NCBI RefSeq assembly: GCF_000276605.1
Contig: NZ_AKJX01000164.1
Span: forward strand, 1 to 64,000
Source: Acidovorax sp. CF316
GTDB lineage: Bacteria > Pseudomonadota > Gammaproteobacteria > Burkholderiales > Burkholderiaceae_C
Length of the DNA: 64,000 bases
Direction: 5' to 3'
This document shows, piece by piece, positions 1-7,938 of this stretch. The notes beneath the pieces were generated by a model, which worked only from the letters and a program-made list of their open reading frames with translations, ran no database searches and was not told where the DNA came from. Both the position numbers and the translations under genes were made by a program. How positions within the stretch are numbered: the first letter of the stretch is position 1; the number at the start of each line of letters is the position of its first letter.

Positions 1-603
1 CGCCACGGCGGCGGCCAGGCCCCAGGCCAGGCCGTTGAGGCGCTGCACGGGAATGCCCATGTAGTAGGCCGCCAGCTGGTTTTGCGACGAGGCCTGCATG
101 GCGATGCCGAGCTTGCTGTAGCGAAACAGTGCGAACAACAGCGCACACAGCACGCCGGTGGCGCCGATCACGGCCAGCTGCTCGGCGTTGAGCACCAGCG
201 CGCCAAGCTTGAACGACAGGTCCTTGTAGGGCACGGGCAGGGTGTGCGTCTCGGTGCCGATGGCGGGGATCATCGTCACCAGGCCGCGCAGTACGTAGCC
301 GATGCCGATGGTCAGCATGACGATGGAGAAGGCCGGCTGGCCCAGGATGGGGCGGATCACCGCGCGCTCGAGCACGGTGCCGAACAGGCCCATGGCTGCG
401 ATGCTGGCCAGCACCGCCACCCAGAAGGGGAAGCCGAGCACCGTCATCAGCGCCAGGCCGCAGAAGGCGCCCAGCATCATGAGCTCGCCCTGGGCGAAGC
501 TCACGGTTTCCGTGGCCTTGTAGATGAGAACGAAGCCGAGCGCGATCAGGCCGTAGATGCACCCCTGGGCGATACCGCTGATCAACAGTTGCACGAATTG
601 CAC
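1..603 (-). CDS. Branched-chain amino acid-type ABC transporter permease, LivH family (3' end beyond window)
   Basis: The left edge cuts the gene; about 201 N-terminal codons are present. The product is very hydrophobic and opens with a helix containing GIAQGCIYGLIALGF followed by VSFAQGELMMLGAF, the pattern of LivH-type inner-membrane permeases that form the channel of HAAT ABC importers with LivM, LivF, LivG and a binding protein. The chosen start is GTG at 603, behind GGAGGG; the spacing is short (about 4 nt), and a second in-frame GTG lies 9 bases further in. No other subunit is visible because the gene runs out of the window. Members of this family also carry aromatic or short-chain acids, so the substrate cannot be read here. 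The divergent enoyl-CoA hydratase and the shared palindrome hint at a catabolic acid. Confidence 0.85.
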   Translation of the reverse strand, partial: MQFVQLLISGIAQGCIYGLIALGFVLIYKATETVSFAQGELMMLGAFCGLALMTVLGFPFWVAVLASIAAMGLFGTVLERAVIRPILGQPAFSIVMLTIGIGYVLRGLVTMIPAIGTETHTLPVPYKDLSFKLGALVLNAEQLAVIGATGVLCALLFALFRYSKLGIAMQASSQNQLAAYYMGIPVQRLNGLAWGLAAAVA

Positions 604-619
604 ACTGGCCCTCCGGAAT

Positions 620-649
620 ATTTATACAAAGCAATTGCTTTGCATAAAT
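620..649. promoter_or_regulatory. 30-bp near-perfect palindrome between livH-type gene and enoyl-CoA hydratase
   Basis: The inner 16 bases CAAAGCAATTGCTTTG are a perfect palindrome. The symmetry extends outward through ATTTAT/ATAAAT with one mismatched pair. It begins 17 bp upstream of the permease start and lies about 140 bp before the enoyl-CoA hydratase start. Its size and AT-richness fit an operator for a MarR- or TetR-type dimer controlling the permease and perhaps both divergent genes. No regulator gene is adjacent in the window, so the binding protein is unknown. Confidence 0.55.
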
Positions 650-786
650 AATGGTGCCTGCGTGCGGCCCCTGCCGCACTCGGGGCTAACCCTGAGTGCA
701 GGCACTGCCAGGGCACCGCGCATGTTGTCCCTTTGCCAGGGGGCGCGCAATAAGGGTTGCGTCCTATGCGGCGCGTGGAGGAGTCC

Positions 787-1584
787 ATGTCCATCGAGGT
801 AGAAAAGCAAGGCCGTGTCACGCTGGTGACACTCCACCGGCCCGAGGTGCGCAACGCGGTCGATGCGGCGACGGCCCGTGCGCTGCACGCGGCCTTCCTG
901 GCGTTCGAGCGCGACGACACGGCCGACGTGGCCGTGTTCCATGGCGCGGGTGGCCACTTCTGCGCGGGCTGGGACCTGCAGTCGGGGGCGCGGCTGCAGG
1001 CCGAGGGTACGTCGCCCAAGGCACTGGCGCAATCGCTCGACTATGCGGCCGGTACACCGGACCCCGCCGCCCCCATGGGCCCGAGCCGGCTGCAGCTGTC
1101 CAAGCCCGTGGTGGCCGCCGTCAGCGGTGCGGCCGTGGCCGGCGGCATGGAGCTGGCCCTGTGGTGCGACCTGCGTGTGATGGAGGAGGGCGCCTATTTC
1201 GGCGTGTACTGCCGCCGCTTCGGCGTGCCGCTGATCGACGGCGGAACGGTGCGCCTGCCGCGCCTCATCGGGCTGTCGCAGGCGCTCGATCTGATCCTCA
1301 CGGGCCGCAAGGTCGAGGCCCCCGAGGCCTTGCGCATGGGCCTTTGCAACCGCGTGGTGCCGCCCGGCCAGGCCCTGGCGGCCGCGCTGGCGCTGGCGCA
1401 CGAGATCACCGCCTTTCCGCAGGCCACGCTGCGGGCCGACCGCGCCAGTGCCTTCGCACAAGAGGGCCTGCCGCTGGCGCAGGCGCTGCTGCAGGAGTGG
1501 CAGGGCGGGCGGGCCTGCTTGGCCGATGCGCTGCAGGGCGCGGAGCGCTTCACCGCGGGCCAGGGGCGGCATGGAAAGTTTTGA
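787..1584 (+). CDS. Enoyl-CoA hydratase/isomerase (crotonase) family protein
   Basis: A cytosolic crotonase-fold enzyme of about 265 residues, the usual length. The first oxyanion-hole segment is seen in GAGGHFCAGWDL (around residues 55-67) and the second in SGAAVAGGMELALWCDLRV (around 115-130), followed by the conserved FGVPLIDGGTVRLPRLIG stretch. Such enzymes hydrate or isomerise acyl-CoA esters in fatty or aromatic acid breakdown. The motif Glu pair of classical hydratases is not clear, so exact chemistry is open. ATG at 787 is chosen because GGAGGAG sits just upstream; a longer in-frame start at 757 lacks such a site. A thioesterase gene follows after 83 bp in the same direction, suggesting a small acyl-CoA unit. 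Confidence 0.85.
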   Translation: MSIEVEKQGRVTLVTLHRPEVRNAVDAATARALHAAFLAFERDDTADVAVFHGAGGHFCAGWDLQSGARLQAEGTSPKALAQSLDYAAGTPDPAAPMGPSRLQLSKPVVAAVSGAAVAGGMELALWCDLRVMEEGAYFGVYCRRFGVPLIDGGTVRLPRLIGLSQALDLILTGRKVEAPEALRMGLCNRVVPPGQALAAALALAHEITAFPQATLRADRASAFAQEGLPLAQALLQEWQGGRACLADALQGAERFTAGQGRHGKF

Positions 1585-1667
1585 TTGAAAATGGCCTGAA
1601 ATGCTTACTTGGATGGCATGGCCCGCTATCCATTGCAGAGCGCACGGAGACACCGAACAGGAACACC

Positions 1668-2153
1668 ATGAGCAAGACCAGCACCGCACTGCCGCAGGAA
1701 TTCGAGCCCGAATTCGTGGCCGGCCTGAAATCCATCTTCGAGGAAAAGATCGTCTTCAACCAGGTGCTGGGCCTGAAGATCACCGCCCTGCACCCCGACC
1801 GGGTGGAGGGGCGCATCGAGATGAAGCCCGAGCTGGTGGGCCACTATGCGTACAACCGCGTGCACGGCGGCGTGATCAGCGCCGGGCTCGATGCCATGGG
1901 CGGCCTGGCCGTGATGGCGGCCATCGGCGGGCGCCACATGGACGAAGCGCCCGAGCAGCGACTGCACCGCTTTGCCAAACTTGGCACCATCGACCTGCGC
2001 ATCGACTACCTGCGTCCGGGCATCGGCAGCCACTTCACGCTGCACGCCGAGGTGCTGCGCCTGGGCTCGCGCGTGGCCACCACGCGCATGGAGTTCAAGG
2101 GGCCCAACGGGGAGATCATGTCCGCAGGGGCGGCGGCCTACATCGTTTCCTGA
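1668..2153 (+). CDS. yigI: YigI-like acyl-CoA thioesterase (hotdog fold)
   Basis: A 161-residue single hotdog-domain protein. The central helix segment HGGVISAGLDAMGGLAV (around residues 65-81) and the strand LGTIDLRIDYLRPGIG (around 105-120) match E. coli YigI closely by memory; YigI was shown to hydrolyse medium- and long-chain acyl-CoAs. The protein would release free acids and CoA in the cytoplasm. ATG at 1668 follows an AGGA-like site. It lies 83 bp after the enoyl-CoA hydratase on the same strand, so co-transcription is plausible. Confidence 0.8.
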   Translation: MSKTSTALPQEFEPEFVAGLKSIFEEKIVFNQVLGLKITALHPDRVEGRIEMKPELVGHYAYNRVHGGVISAGLDAMGGLAVMAAIGGRHMDEAPEQRLHRFAKLGTIDLRIDYLRPGIGSHFTLHAEVLRLGSRVATTRMEFKGPNGEIMSAGAAAYIVS

Positions 2154-2329
2154 CGCGGGCTCAAAAAAAGCAGGATATCCCGTCGAGGATGTAATGCGCC
2201 GGATGTGAGTGCCCGCAAACATTGCAAGCGCATGCTACGGATGAACCGTTTGGTTACCGTTCTTGCGCAATGCACGCATCCGTCGCGTAGGTGCACTCCT
2301 ACGATGAAATCTCTTTTCAAGGAGTACCG

Positions 2330-2911
2330 ATGGCCGTGCAAAACCCCTTCTTTGGCAAGCGTGAACCCGAGTCGTTTCAGCCCCGCCACAGTCCTTCCAA
2401 CTCCACCGGCCTGAGCAGCCCGGTGGCCAGTTCGTCCGCCAGCGGTGCCGCGCCGGCATCGGCACCGGTCAGCCCGGCCCTGGCCAAGCCCTCGTCGGCC
2501 GTGGATTCCACCGGCAGCAAGCTCACGGTGGGCCCCAACATCAAGCTCAAGGGCGTGGAAATCACCGATTGCGACACCCTTGTGGTCGAAGGCACGGTAG
2601 AGGCCACCATGGACTCGCGCGTGATCCAGATCTCCGAGCACGGGGCCTTCCGCGGCTCGGCCGAGATCGACATCGCCGAAATCCATGGCGAGTTCAACGG
2701 CACGCTCACGGTGCGCCAGAAGCTCGTGATCTACAGCACCGGCAAGGTCAACGGCAAGATCCGCTATGGCAAGCTGGTGGTGGAAGAGGGCGGCCAGCTC
2801 GCTGGCGAGATCGAATCCGGCATCGGCTCGGGCAGCGCCTCGTCGGCATTGCGCAGCGCGCTGCCTGCGCAGCAGCCGGTGCGTGCCGAACCGACCGCGC
2901 TGGCGGCCTGA
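2330..2911 (+). CDS. Bactofilin (polymer-forming cytoskeletal protein)
   Basis: A 193-residue protein with a low-complexity Ser/Ala/Pro-rich N-terminal tail (about residues 1-70), then a beta-helical core containing the repeating pattern GVEITDCDTLVVEGTVEA, SAEIDIAEIHGEFNGTLTV and GKVNGKIRYGKLVVEEGGQ, and an Ala-rich tail. This is the bactofilin layout: the core polymerises without nucleotide at the inner face of the membrane and helps set cell shape or position wall enzymes. ATG at 2330 is preceded by AAGGAG with 5 nt spacing; an earlier in-frame ATG at 2291 lacks this. No M23 peptidase partner gene is next to it. Confidence 0.9.
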   Translation: MAVQNPFFGKREPESFQPRHSPSNSTGLSSPVASSSASGAAPASAPVSPALAKPSSAVDSTGSKLTVGPNIKLKGVEITDCDTLVVEGTVEATMDSRVIQISEHGAFRGSAEIDIAEIHGEFNGTLTVRQKLVIYSTGKVNGKIRYGKLVVEEGGQLAGEIESGIGSGSASSALRSALPAQQPVRAEPTALAA

Positions 2912-2972
2912 ACGACCGCCCGCTGACGACCGGTGCCCTGCCGGGGCCCGGTCGGTCTTTCTTGTCTGCTGA

Positions 2973-3398
2973 CTACTCGCCTTCCTTCTTCGGGCGCGGC
3001 ACGGGGCGCGGACGGCCTTCGTCGTCGATGGCCACGTAGGTCAGGCGCGCTTCCGTCACCTTGACGTAGCGCCCCTGGTCGGCAAAGCGCTCGGCATATA
3101 CCTCCACCTGCACGGTGACCGAGGTGTTGCCCACGCGCGTGATCGACGAGAAGAACGACAGGATGTCGCCCACGCGCACGGGCTGCTTGAAGATGAACTC
3201 GTTGACCGCCACGGTGGCCATGCGGCCCTGCATGTAGCGCGCCGGCAGCACGGAGCCGGCCAGGTCGACCTGTGCCATGACCCAGCCGCCGAATATGTCG
3301 CCATTGCCATTGGTGTCCGCCGGCATGGGGATGACCTTGAGCACCAGTTCCTTGTCGGTGGGCAATTGGGCGGCGGGTGGGCTGAAATTCTCGGACAT
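2973..3398 (-). CDS. Acyl-CoA thioesterase, YciA/BACH type
   Basis: A 141-residue hotdog protein. The segment PADTNGNGDIFGGWVMAQVD (about residues 23-42) carries the conserved Asn-Gly-Asp-Ile-Phe-Gly-Gly motif of the YciA group, whose Asp is catalytic, and TVAVNEFIFKQPVRVGDILSF continues the family pattern. These enzymes hydrolyse a broad range of acyl-CoAs in the cytoplasm. The start at 3398 (MSENFS) gives the usual length; upstream in-frame codons would add a non-homologous tail. The gene converges with the bactofilin and is divergent from the ABC exporter. Confidence 0.85.
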   Translation of the reverse strand: MSENFSPPAAQLPTDKELVLKVIPMPADTNGNGDIFGGWVMAQVDLAGSVLPARYMQGRMATVAVNEFIFKQPVRVGDILSFFSSITRVGNTSVTVQVEVYAERFADQGRYVKVTEARLTYVAIDDEGRPRPVPRPKKEGE

Positions 3399-3525
3399 GG
3401 GCACAATCTCGGTTGGGGCTGGCACGGATGCTGGGGGACACCACGGGTGGACTCCAGGGCACGCCCCGAGAAAACCACCCAGGCGCCAGCCGGGTCGGTA
3501 AAAACAACAACCGGAATTGTCCCCC

Positions 3526-5370
3526 ATGCGCCCTGTCGGCGAACCCCACCCTGCCCAGGCACCGGCTTTGGCCGCTGCAACCCCTCCCTCCGACTGGGCC
3601 ACCATCGGCCGCTTGCTGCCCTACCTGTGGCAGTACAAGTGGCGTGTGGTCGCGGCCATCGTCTTCATGGTGGGCGCCAAGATGGCCAACGTGGGCGTGC
3701 CCGTGCTGCTCAAGACCCTGGTGGATGCCATGGACCTGAAGCTGGGCGAGCCGGCCACCTTGCTGGTGGTGCCGGTGGGGCTGTTGCTGGCCTACGGCGC
3801 CCTGCGCCTGTCCACCTCTATCTTCAGCGAATTGCGCGAACTGGTGTTCGCCAAGGCCACGCAGGGTGCCGCGCGTTCGATTGCGCTGCAGACCTTCGAG
3901 CACCTGCATGCCTTGAGCCTGCGCTTTCACCTGGAGCGGCAGACCGGCGGCATGACGCGCGACATCGAGCGCGGCGTGCGCGGCATCGAGTCGCTGATCT
4001 CCTTCACCCTGTTCAACGTGGTGGCCACGCTGGTCGAAGTGGCCCTGGTGCTCACCGTGCTGGCCGTCAAGTTCGACGCGTGGTTTGCCTGGATCACGCT
4101 GGCGGCCTTGGCGTTCTACATCCTGTTCACCGTGTTGGTGACCGAGTGGCGCACGCAGTTCCGGCGCGAGGCCAACGAGTTCGACTCGGCCGCGCACACC
4201 AAGGCGGTGGATTCGCTGCTCAACTACGAAACCGTCAAGTACTTCAACAACGAAGGCTTCGAGGCGCGCCGCTACGACGAAAGCCTGGAGCGGCTGCGCC
4301 ATGCGCGCCTGAAGAGCCAGACCACGCTGTCCATGCTCAACGCCGGGCAGCAGTTGATCATCGCCATCGGCCTGGTGGCCATGCTGTGGCGCGCGACGCA
4401 GGGTGTGGTCGACGGGCGCATGACGCTCGGTGACCTGGTCATGGTCAACGCCTTCATGATCCAGCTGTACATACCGCTCAACTTCCTCGGGGTGATCTAC
4501 CGCGAGATCAAGCAGAGCCTGACCGACCTGGACAAGATGTTCGTGCTGATGGACAAGGAGCGCGAGGTGGCCGATGCTCCCGGTGCGCTGCCGCTGTCGG
4601 GCCTCGACCAGGCCACAGTGCGTTTCGAGGATGTGCATTTCGCCTACGACACGCGCAAGGGAGAGGGCCTGGCCGCCGGCCGGCCCATCCTGCAGGGCGT
4701 GAGCTTCGAAATCCCCGCCGGCAAGACGGTGGCCGTGGTCGGGCCCTCGGGCTCGGGCAAGTCGACCCTGGCGCGGCTGCTGTACCGCTTCTACGACATC
4801 CAGCAGGGGCGCATCACCATCGCCGGGCAGGAGATCCGCGCGGTGACCCAGGCCAGCGTGCGCCAGGCCATCGGCATCGTGCCGCAGGACACGGTGCTCT
4901 TCAACGACACCATCGCCTACAACATCGCCTACGGCCGCCCAGGCGCCAGCCAGGCCGAGGTGGAAGCGGCCGCCCGCTCGGCGCGCATCCACGACTTCAT
5001 AGCCGGCACGCCGGCCGGCTATGGGGCCATGGTGGGCGAGCGCGGGCTCAAGCTCTCGGGCGGCGAGAAGCAGCGCGTGGCCATCGCCCGCACGCTGCTC
5101 AAGAACCCGCCCATCCTGATCTTCGACGAGGCCACCTCGGCGCTCGACTCGGCCAACGAGCGCGCCATCCAGTCCGAGCTGCAAAGCGCCGCCCAGAACA
5201 AGACCACGCTGCTGATCGCGCACCGCCTGTCCACCGTGGTCGATGCGCACGAGATCCTGGTCATGGACGCCGGCCGCATCATCGAGCGCGGCACCCACGC
5301 CGAACTGCTGGCCCAGCGCGGGCGCTACGCCAGCATGTGGGCGCTGCAGCAGAGCGACGCCGCGGCATGA
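3526..5370 (+). CDS. ABC exporter, Atm1/ABCB7-type half transporter
   Basis: A 614-residue fused permease-ATPase. Six membrane helices fill about residues 35-300, with NYETVKYFNNEGFEARRYDE and PLNFLGVIYREIKQSL, sequences typical of Atm1-like exporters. The C-terminal ATPase has Walker [10 protein letters not shown], signature LSGGEKQRVAIAR and Walker B ILIFDEATSALD. Bacterial Atm1 relatives export glutathione-linked metals or persulfides and can confer heavy-metal tolerance; the substrate here is inferred from family only. It works as a homodimer in the inner membrane. ATG at 3526 is chosen over a TTG nine bases upstream. The hydroxyacid dehydrogenase follows 57 bp later. Confidence 0.88.
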   Translation: MRPVGEPHPAQAPALAAATPPSDWATIGRLLPYLWQYKWRVVAAIVFMVGAKMANVGVPVLLKTLVDAMDLKLGEPATLLVVPVGLLLAYGALRLSTSIFSELRELVFAKATQGAARSIALQTFEHLHALSLRFHLERQTGGMTRDIERGVRGIESLISFTLFNVVATLVEVALVLTVLAVKFDAWFAWITLAALAFYILFTVLVTEWRTQFRREANEFDSAAHTKAVDSLLNYETVKYFNNEGFEARRYDESLERLRHARLKSQTTLSMLNAGQQLIIAIGLVAMLWRATQGVVDGRMTLGDLVMVNAFMIQLYIPLNFLGVIYREIKQSLTDLDKMFVLMDKEREVADAPGALPLSGLDQATVRFEDVHFAYDTRKGEGLAAGRPILQGVSFEIPAGKTVAVVGPSGSGKSTLARLLYRFYDIQQGRITIAGQEIRAVTQASVRQAIGIVPQDTVLFNDTIAYNIAYGRPGASQAEVEAAARSARIHDFIAGTPAGYGAMVGERGLKLSGGEKQRVAIARTLLKNPPILIFDEATSALDSANERAIQSELQSAAQNKTTLLIAHRLSTVVDAHEILVMDAGRIIERGTHAELLAQRGRYASMWALQQSDAAA

Positions 5371-5426
5371 ACCTTGCCTCCAGCCACGACAACCATCGCT
5401 TTTGATTTCCTTTTGATTCCACTGCC

Positions 5427-6359
5427 ATGAAACCTGTCCTGCTTGCCCTCTCATTCCTTGCCGAGGAACATTGCGCCCAGCTGTCGGAAACCTTCGAGCT
5501 GGTTTACGCACCCGACGCCGCCCAGCATGCGAAGGCCATTGCCGAGCATGGCAGCCGCGTGCGCGTGGTGCTCACCATCGGCTCCATCGGCATCACGCCG
5601 GCGCAGATCGATGCGCTGCCGGCCGCCACGCTGATCTGTGCGCTGGGTGCGGGCTACGAGAACATCGCCGTGGCCCATGCCAAGGCGCACGGCATCGTGC
5701 TAGCCAATGGTGCGGGTACCAACGACGACTGCGTGGCCGACCACGCCTTCGGCCTGTTGATCGCCGCCGTGCGCGGCATTCCCCAACTCGACGTCGCCAC
5801 CCGCCAGGGCGTGTGGCGCACGGCCTTGCCGCTGCCACCCAATGTGTCGCACAAGCGCATCGGCATCGTCGGCCTGGGCACCATCGGCAAGAAGATCGCG
5901 CAGCGCGCGCTGGGCTTCGACCTGCAGGTCGGCTACCACAACCGCAGCGAGCGCAGCGATGTGCCTTACCGCTACTTCGGCGACGTGACAGCGCTGGCCG
6001 AATGGGCGGATTTCCTGGTCGTGGCCACGCCCGGCGGCCCGGGCACCAAGCACCTGGTCAACGCCTCGGTGCTCGCTGCCCTGGGACCGCGCGGCTATGT
6101 GGTCAACATCGCGCGCGGCAGCGTGATCGATACCGCGGCGCTGGCCAGCGCCTTGCGTGACGGCCGCATTGCGGGCGCGGGCCTGGATGTGTACGAGAGC
6201 GAGCCCGCGCCACCGGCCGAGCTGCTGGACCTGCCCAGCGTGGTGCTCACCCCCCATGTGGGCGGCTGGTCACCCGAAGCGGTGCAGGCCTCGGTGGACC
6301 GCTTTGTCGAGAACGCGCGCCGCCACCTCGCGGGCGAGGCACCGGTATCGCCCATCTGA
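5427..6359 (+). CDS. D-2-hydroxyacid dehydrogenase (NAD-binding)
   Basis: A 310-residue enzyme of the D-isomer-specific 2-hydroxyacid dehydrogenase family. The Rossmann fingerprint GIVGLGTIGKKIAQ lies near residue 147; the catalytic Arg is in NIARGSVID, the Glu in DVYESEP and the His in LTPHVGGWS, so the triad is complete. It should reduce a 2-oxo acid such as hydroxypyruvate or glyoxylate with NAD(P)H in the cytosol; the particular substrate is not evident. It may be cotranscribed with the upstream ABC exporter. The gene ends 38 bp from the convergent efflux operon. Confidence 0.87.
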   Translation: MKPVLLALSFLAEEHCAQLSETFELVYAPDAAQHAKAIAEHGSRVRVVLTIGSIGITPAQIDALPAATLICALGAGYENIAVAHAKAHGIVLANGAGTNDDCVADHAFGLLIAAVRGIPQLDVATRQGVWRTALPLPPNVSHKRIGIVGLGTIGKKIAQRALGFDLQVGYHNRSERSDVPYRYFGDVTALAEWADFLVVATPGGPGTKHLVNASVLAALGPRGYVVNIARGSVIDTAALASALRDGRIAGAGLDVYESEPAPPAELLDLPSVVLTPHVGGWSPEAVQASVDRFVENARRHLAGEAPVSPI

Positions 6360-6396
6360 GTCGGCCCCCACCAGCAATGGGCAGGTCGTCGGGGGC

Positions 6397-7938
6397 TCAG
6401 CCCCCGCCGAGTACCTTGTACAAGGTGATGCGGTTGGTCTGCTCGGCCAGCTGCAGGCTCAGCAAGGTCTGCTGCGCCGCGTACAGCGAGCGCTGGGCGT
6501 CGAGCACCGTGAGGTAGTTGTCGGCACCGGCCTTGAAGCGGGCTTCGGACAGGGCGTAGACGCGCTCCGTCGCGGCCAGCAGCGAGGTCTGCGCGGTGAT
6601 GCGGTCCGTCAGGGTGGCGCGCTCGGCGAGTGCGTCCGCCGCTTCGCGGAAGGCGGTCTGGATGACCTTCTCGTACTGCGTGAGGGCGATGCGCTGGTTG
6701 GCCTGGGCGACGTCCAGGTTGGCCTGGTTGCGGCCGCCGTCGAAGATCGGCAGGCGGATCTGCGGCACGAAGCTCCACAGCAGGTTGCCGCTGCCGAACA
6801 GGCCCGAGAGCTCGGTGCTCGCCGTGCCCACGCTGGCCGTGAGCGAGATGCTGGGGAAGAAGGCCGCACGCGCAGCGCCGATGTTGGCATAGGTGGCCTG
6901 CAGGCTGCGCTCGGCTGCCATCACGTCGGGGCGCGTGAGCAGCACACTCGAGGGGATCTGCGCGGGCACGGCCAGCAGCTGCAAGGCGCTCTCGCGCAGC
7001 ATGGGCACCGGTGCGGCCGCCTGCGTCACGCGCGCGCTGCGCCGTTCGTCCGGGACCTGTGCGGCCACGGGTACAGGAGGGGCGGGTTGTACGGCGGGCA
7101 GCAACGTGGCCGGAACGGGCGAACCCACCAGCAACTGCAGCGCATTGCGGTCGCGCGCCACCTGGCTGGTGAAGGCGGCGACGTCGGCGCGCGCACTGTC
7201 CACCGTGGTCTGGTTCTGCGCCAGCACCAGGCCCGAGGTACCGCCCAGGCGGTGCGTGCGCTCGGTCAGAGAGTACGACGCCTCGCGCGAACGCAGTGTT
7301 TCTTTCGCCAGCTCCAGGCGCGCCTGGTCGGCGGCGAGGTTGAGCCAGGCGCTGGTGACCTCGGCCACCAGGCTCAGCTGCACGCTGCGCTGGTTGTCGG
7401 TGACGCGCAGCACCTCCTGCAGGGCGGCCTCGTTGAGGTTGCGCACACGGCCGAAGAAGTCGAGCTCGTAGCTGGTGATGCCCAGTTGCGCGCTGTACTG
7501 CTCGCCGATCTGCGAGCGGCCGGCCGTGGTCAGGTCGGCGGCGGTGCGCGTGCGGTTGCCCTGGGCCGTGCCACCCACGCTGGGCAGCCGGTCGGCGCGA
7601 CTCACGCCGTACTGGGCCTGGGCGCGCTCGATGGCCAGGGCCGCGGAGCGCAGGTCGCGGTTGTTCTGCAGCGCCAGGGTGATCACGTCGCGCAACTGCC
7701 CGGACTGCACCACGGCATCCCAGCCCAGCGGGGCATAGGTGGCCGCGCTGGCGTCCGCGACCGTGGCGGCGTTGTCCAGGGCGGCGGGAACCGGGGCCGC
7801 GGGGCGGTCGTAGCCGGGGGCCAGGTTGGTGCAGCCGGCCAGGAGCAGCAGGGCACACAGCGGGGTCAGCAGGGCTTTGTGCATGCCGCCGGAAATAGAA
7901 GATCCAGATCGGGTCGCGAGGGTGGTGCGCACGGTCAT
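6397..7938 (-). CDS. RND efflux outer-membrane lipoprotein (OprM/NodT family)
   Basis: A 513-residue outer-membrane channel subunit. A lipoprotein signal ends in LLLLAGC (cleavage before Cys about residue 36), followed by two OEP repeats rich in coiled-coil heptads; FFGRVRNLNEAAL and PIFDGGRNQANLDVAQAN are family landmarks. It would form the trimeric outer-membrane duct of the tripartite pump encoded upstream. The start at 7938 overlaps the stop of the inner-membrane pump gene (ATGA) and has AAGGAGGT six bases upstream; an internal ATG at 7884 would give a more standard signal-peptide length and is the alternative. Last gene of the efflux operon. Confidence 0.92.
   Translation of the reverse strand: MTVRTTLATRSGSSISGGMHKALLTPLCALLLLAGCTNLAPGYDRPAAPVPAALDNAATVADASAATYAPLGWDAVVQSGQLRDVITLALQNNRDLRSAALAIERAQAQYGVSRADRLPSVGGTAQGNRTRTAADLTTAGRSQIGEQYSAQLGITSYELDFFGRVRNLNEAALQEVLRVTDNQRSVQLSLVAEVTSAWLNLAADQARLELAKETLRSREASYSLTERTHRLGGTSGLVLAQNQTTVDSARADVAAFTSQVARDRNALQLLVGSPVPATLLPAVQPAPPVPVAAQVPDERRSARVTQAAAPVPMLRESALQLLAVPAQIPSSVLLTRPDVMAAERSLQATYANIGAARAAFFPSISLTASVGTASTELSGLFGSGNLLWSFVPQIRLPIFDGGRNQANLDVAQANQRIALTQYEKVIQTAFREAADALAERATLTDRITAQTSLLAATERVYALSEARFKAGADNYLTVLDAQRSLYAAQQTLLSLQLAEQTNRITLYKVLGGG

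Noticed and set aside
3429-3446. TGGCAC sequence before the ABC exporter as a sigma-54 promoter
   Set aside because: No TTGC at the -12 position; only the -24 half is present.
2764-5511. Very long minus-strand open frame opposite the ABC exporter
   Set aside because: High-GC third-position shadow: composition is His/Gln/Gly/Arg-rich and it overlaps the fully supported plus-strand genes.
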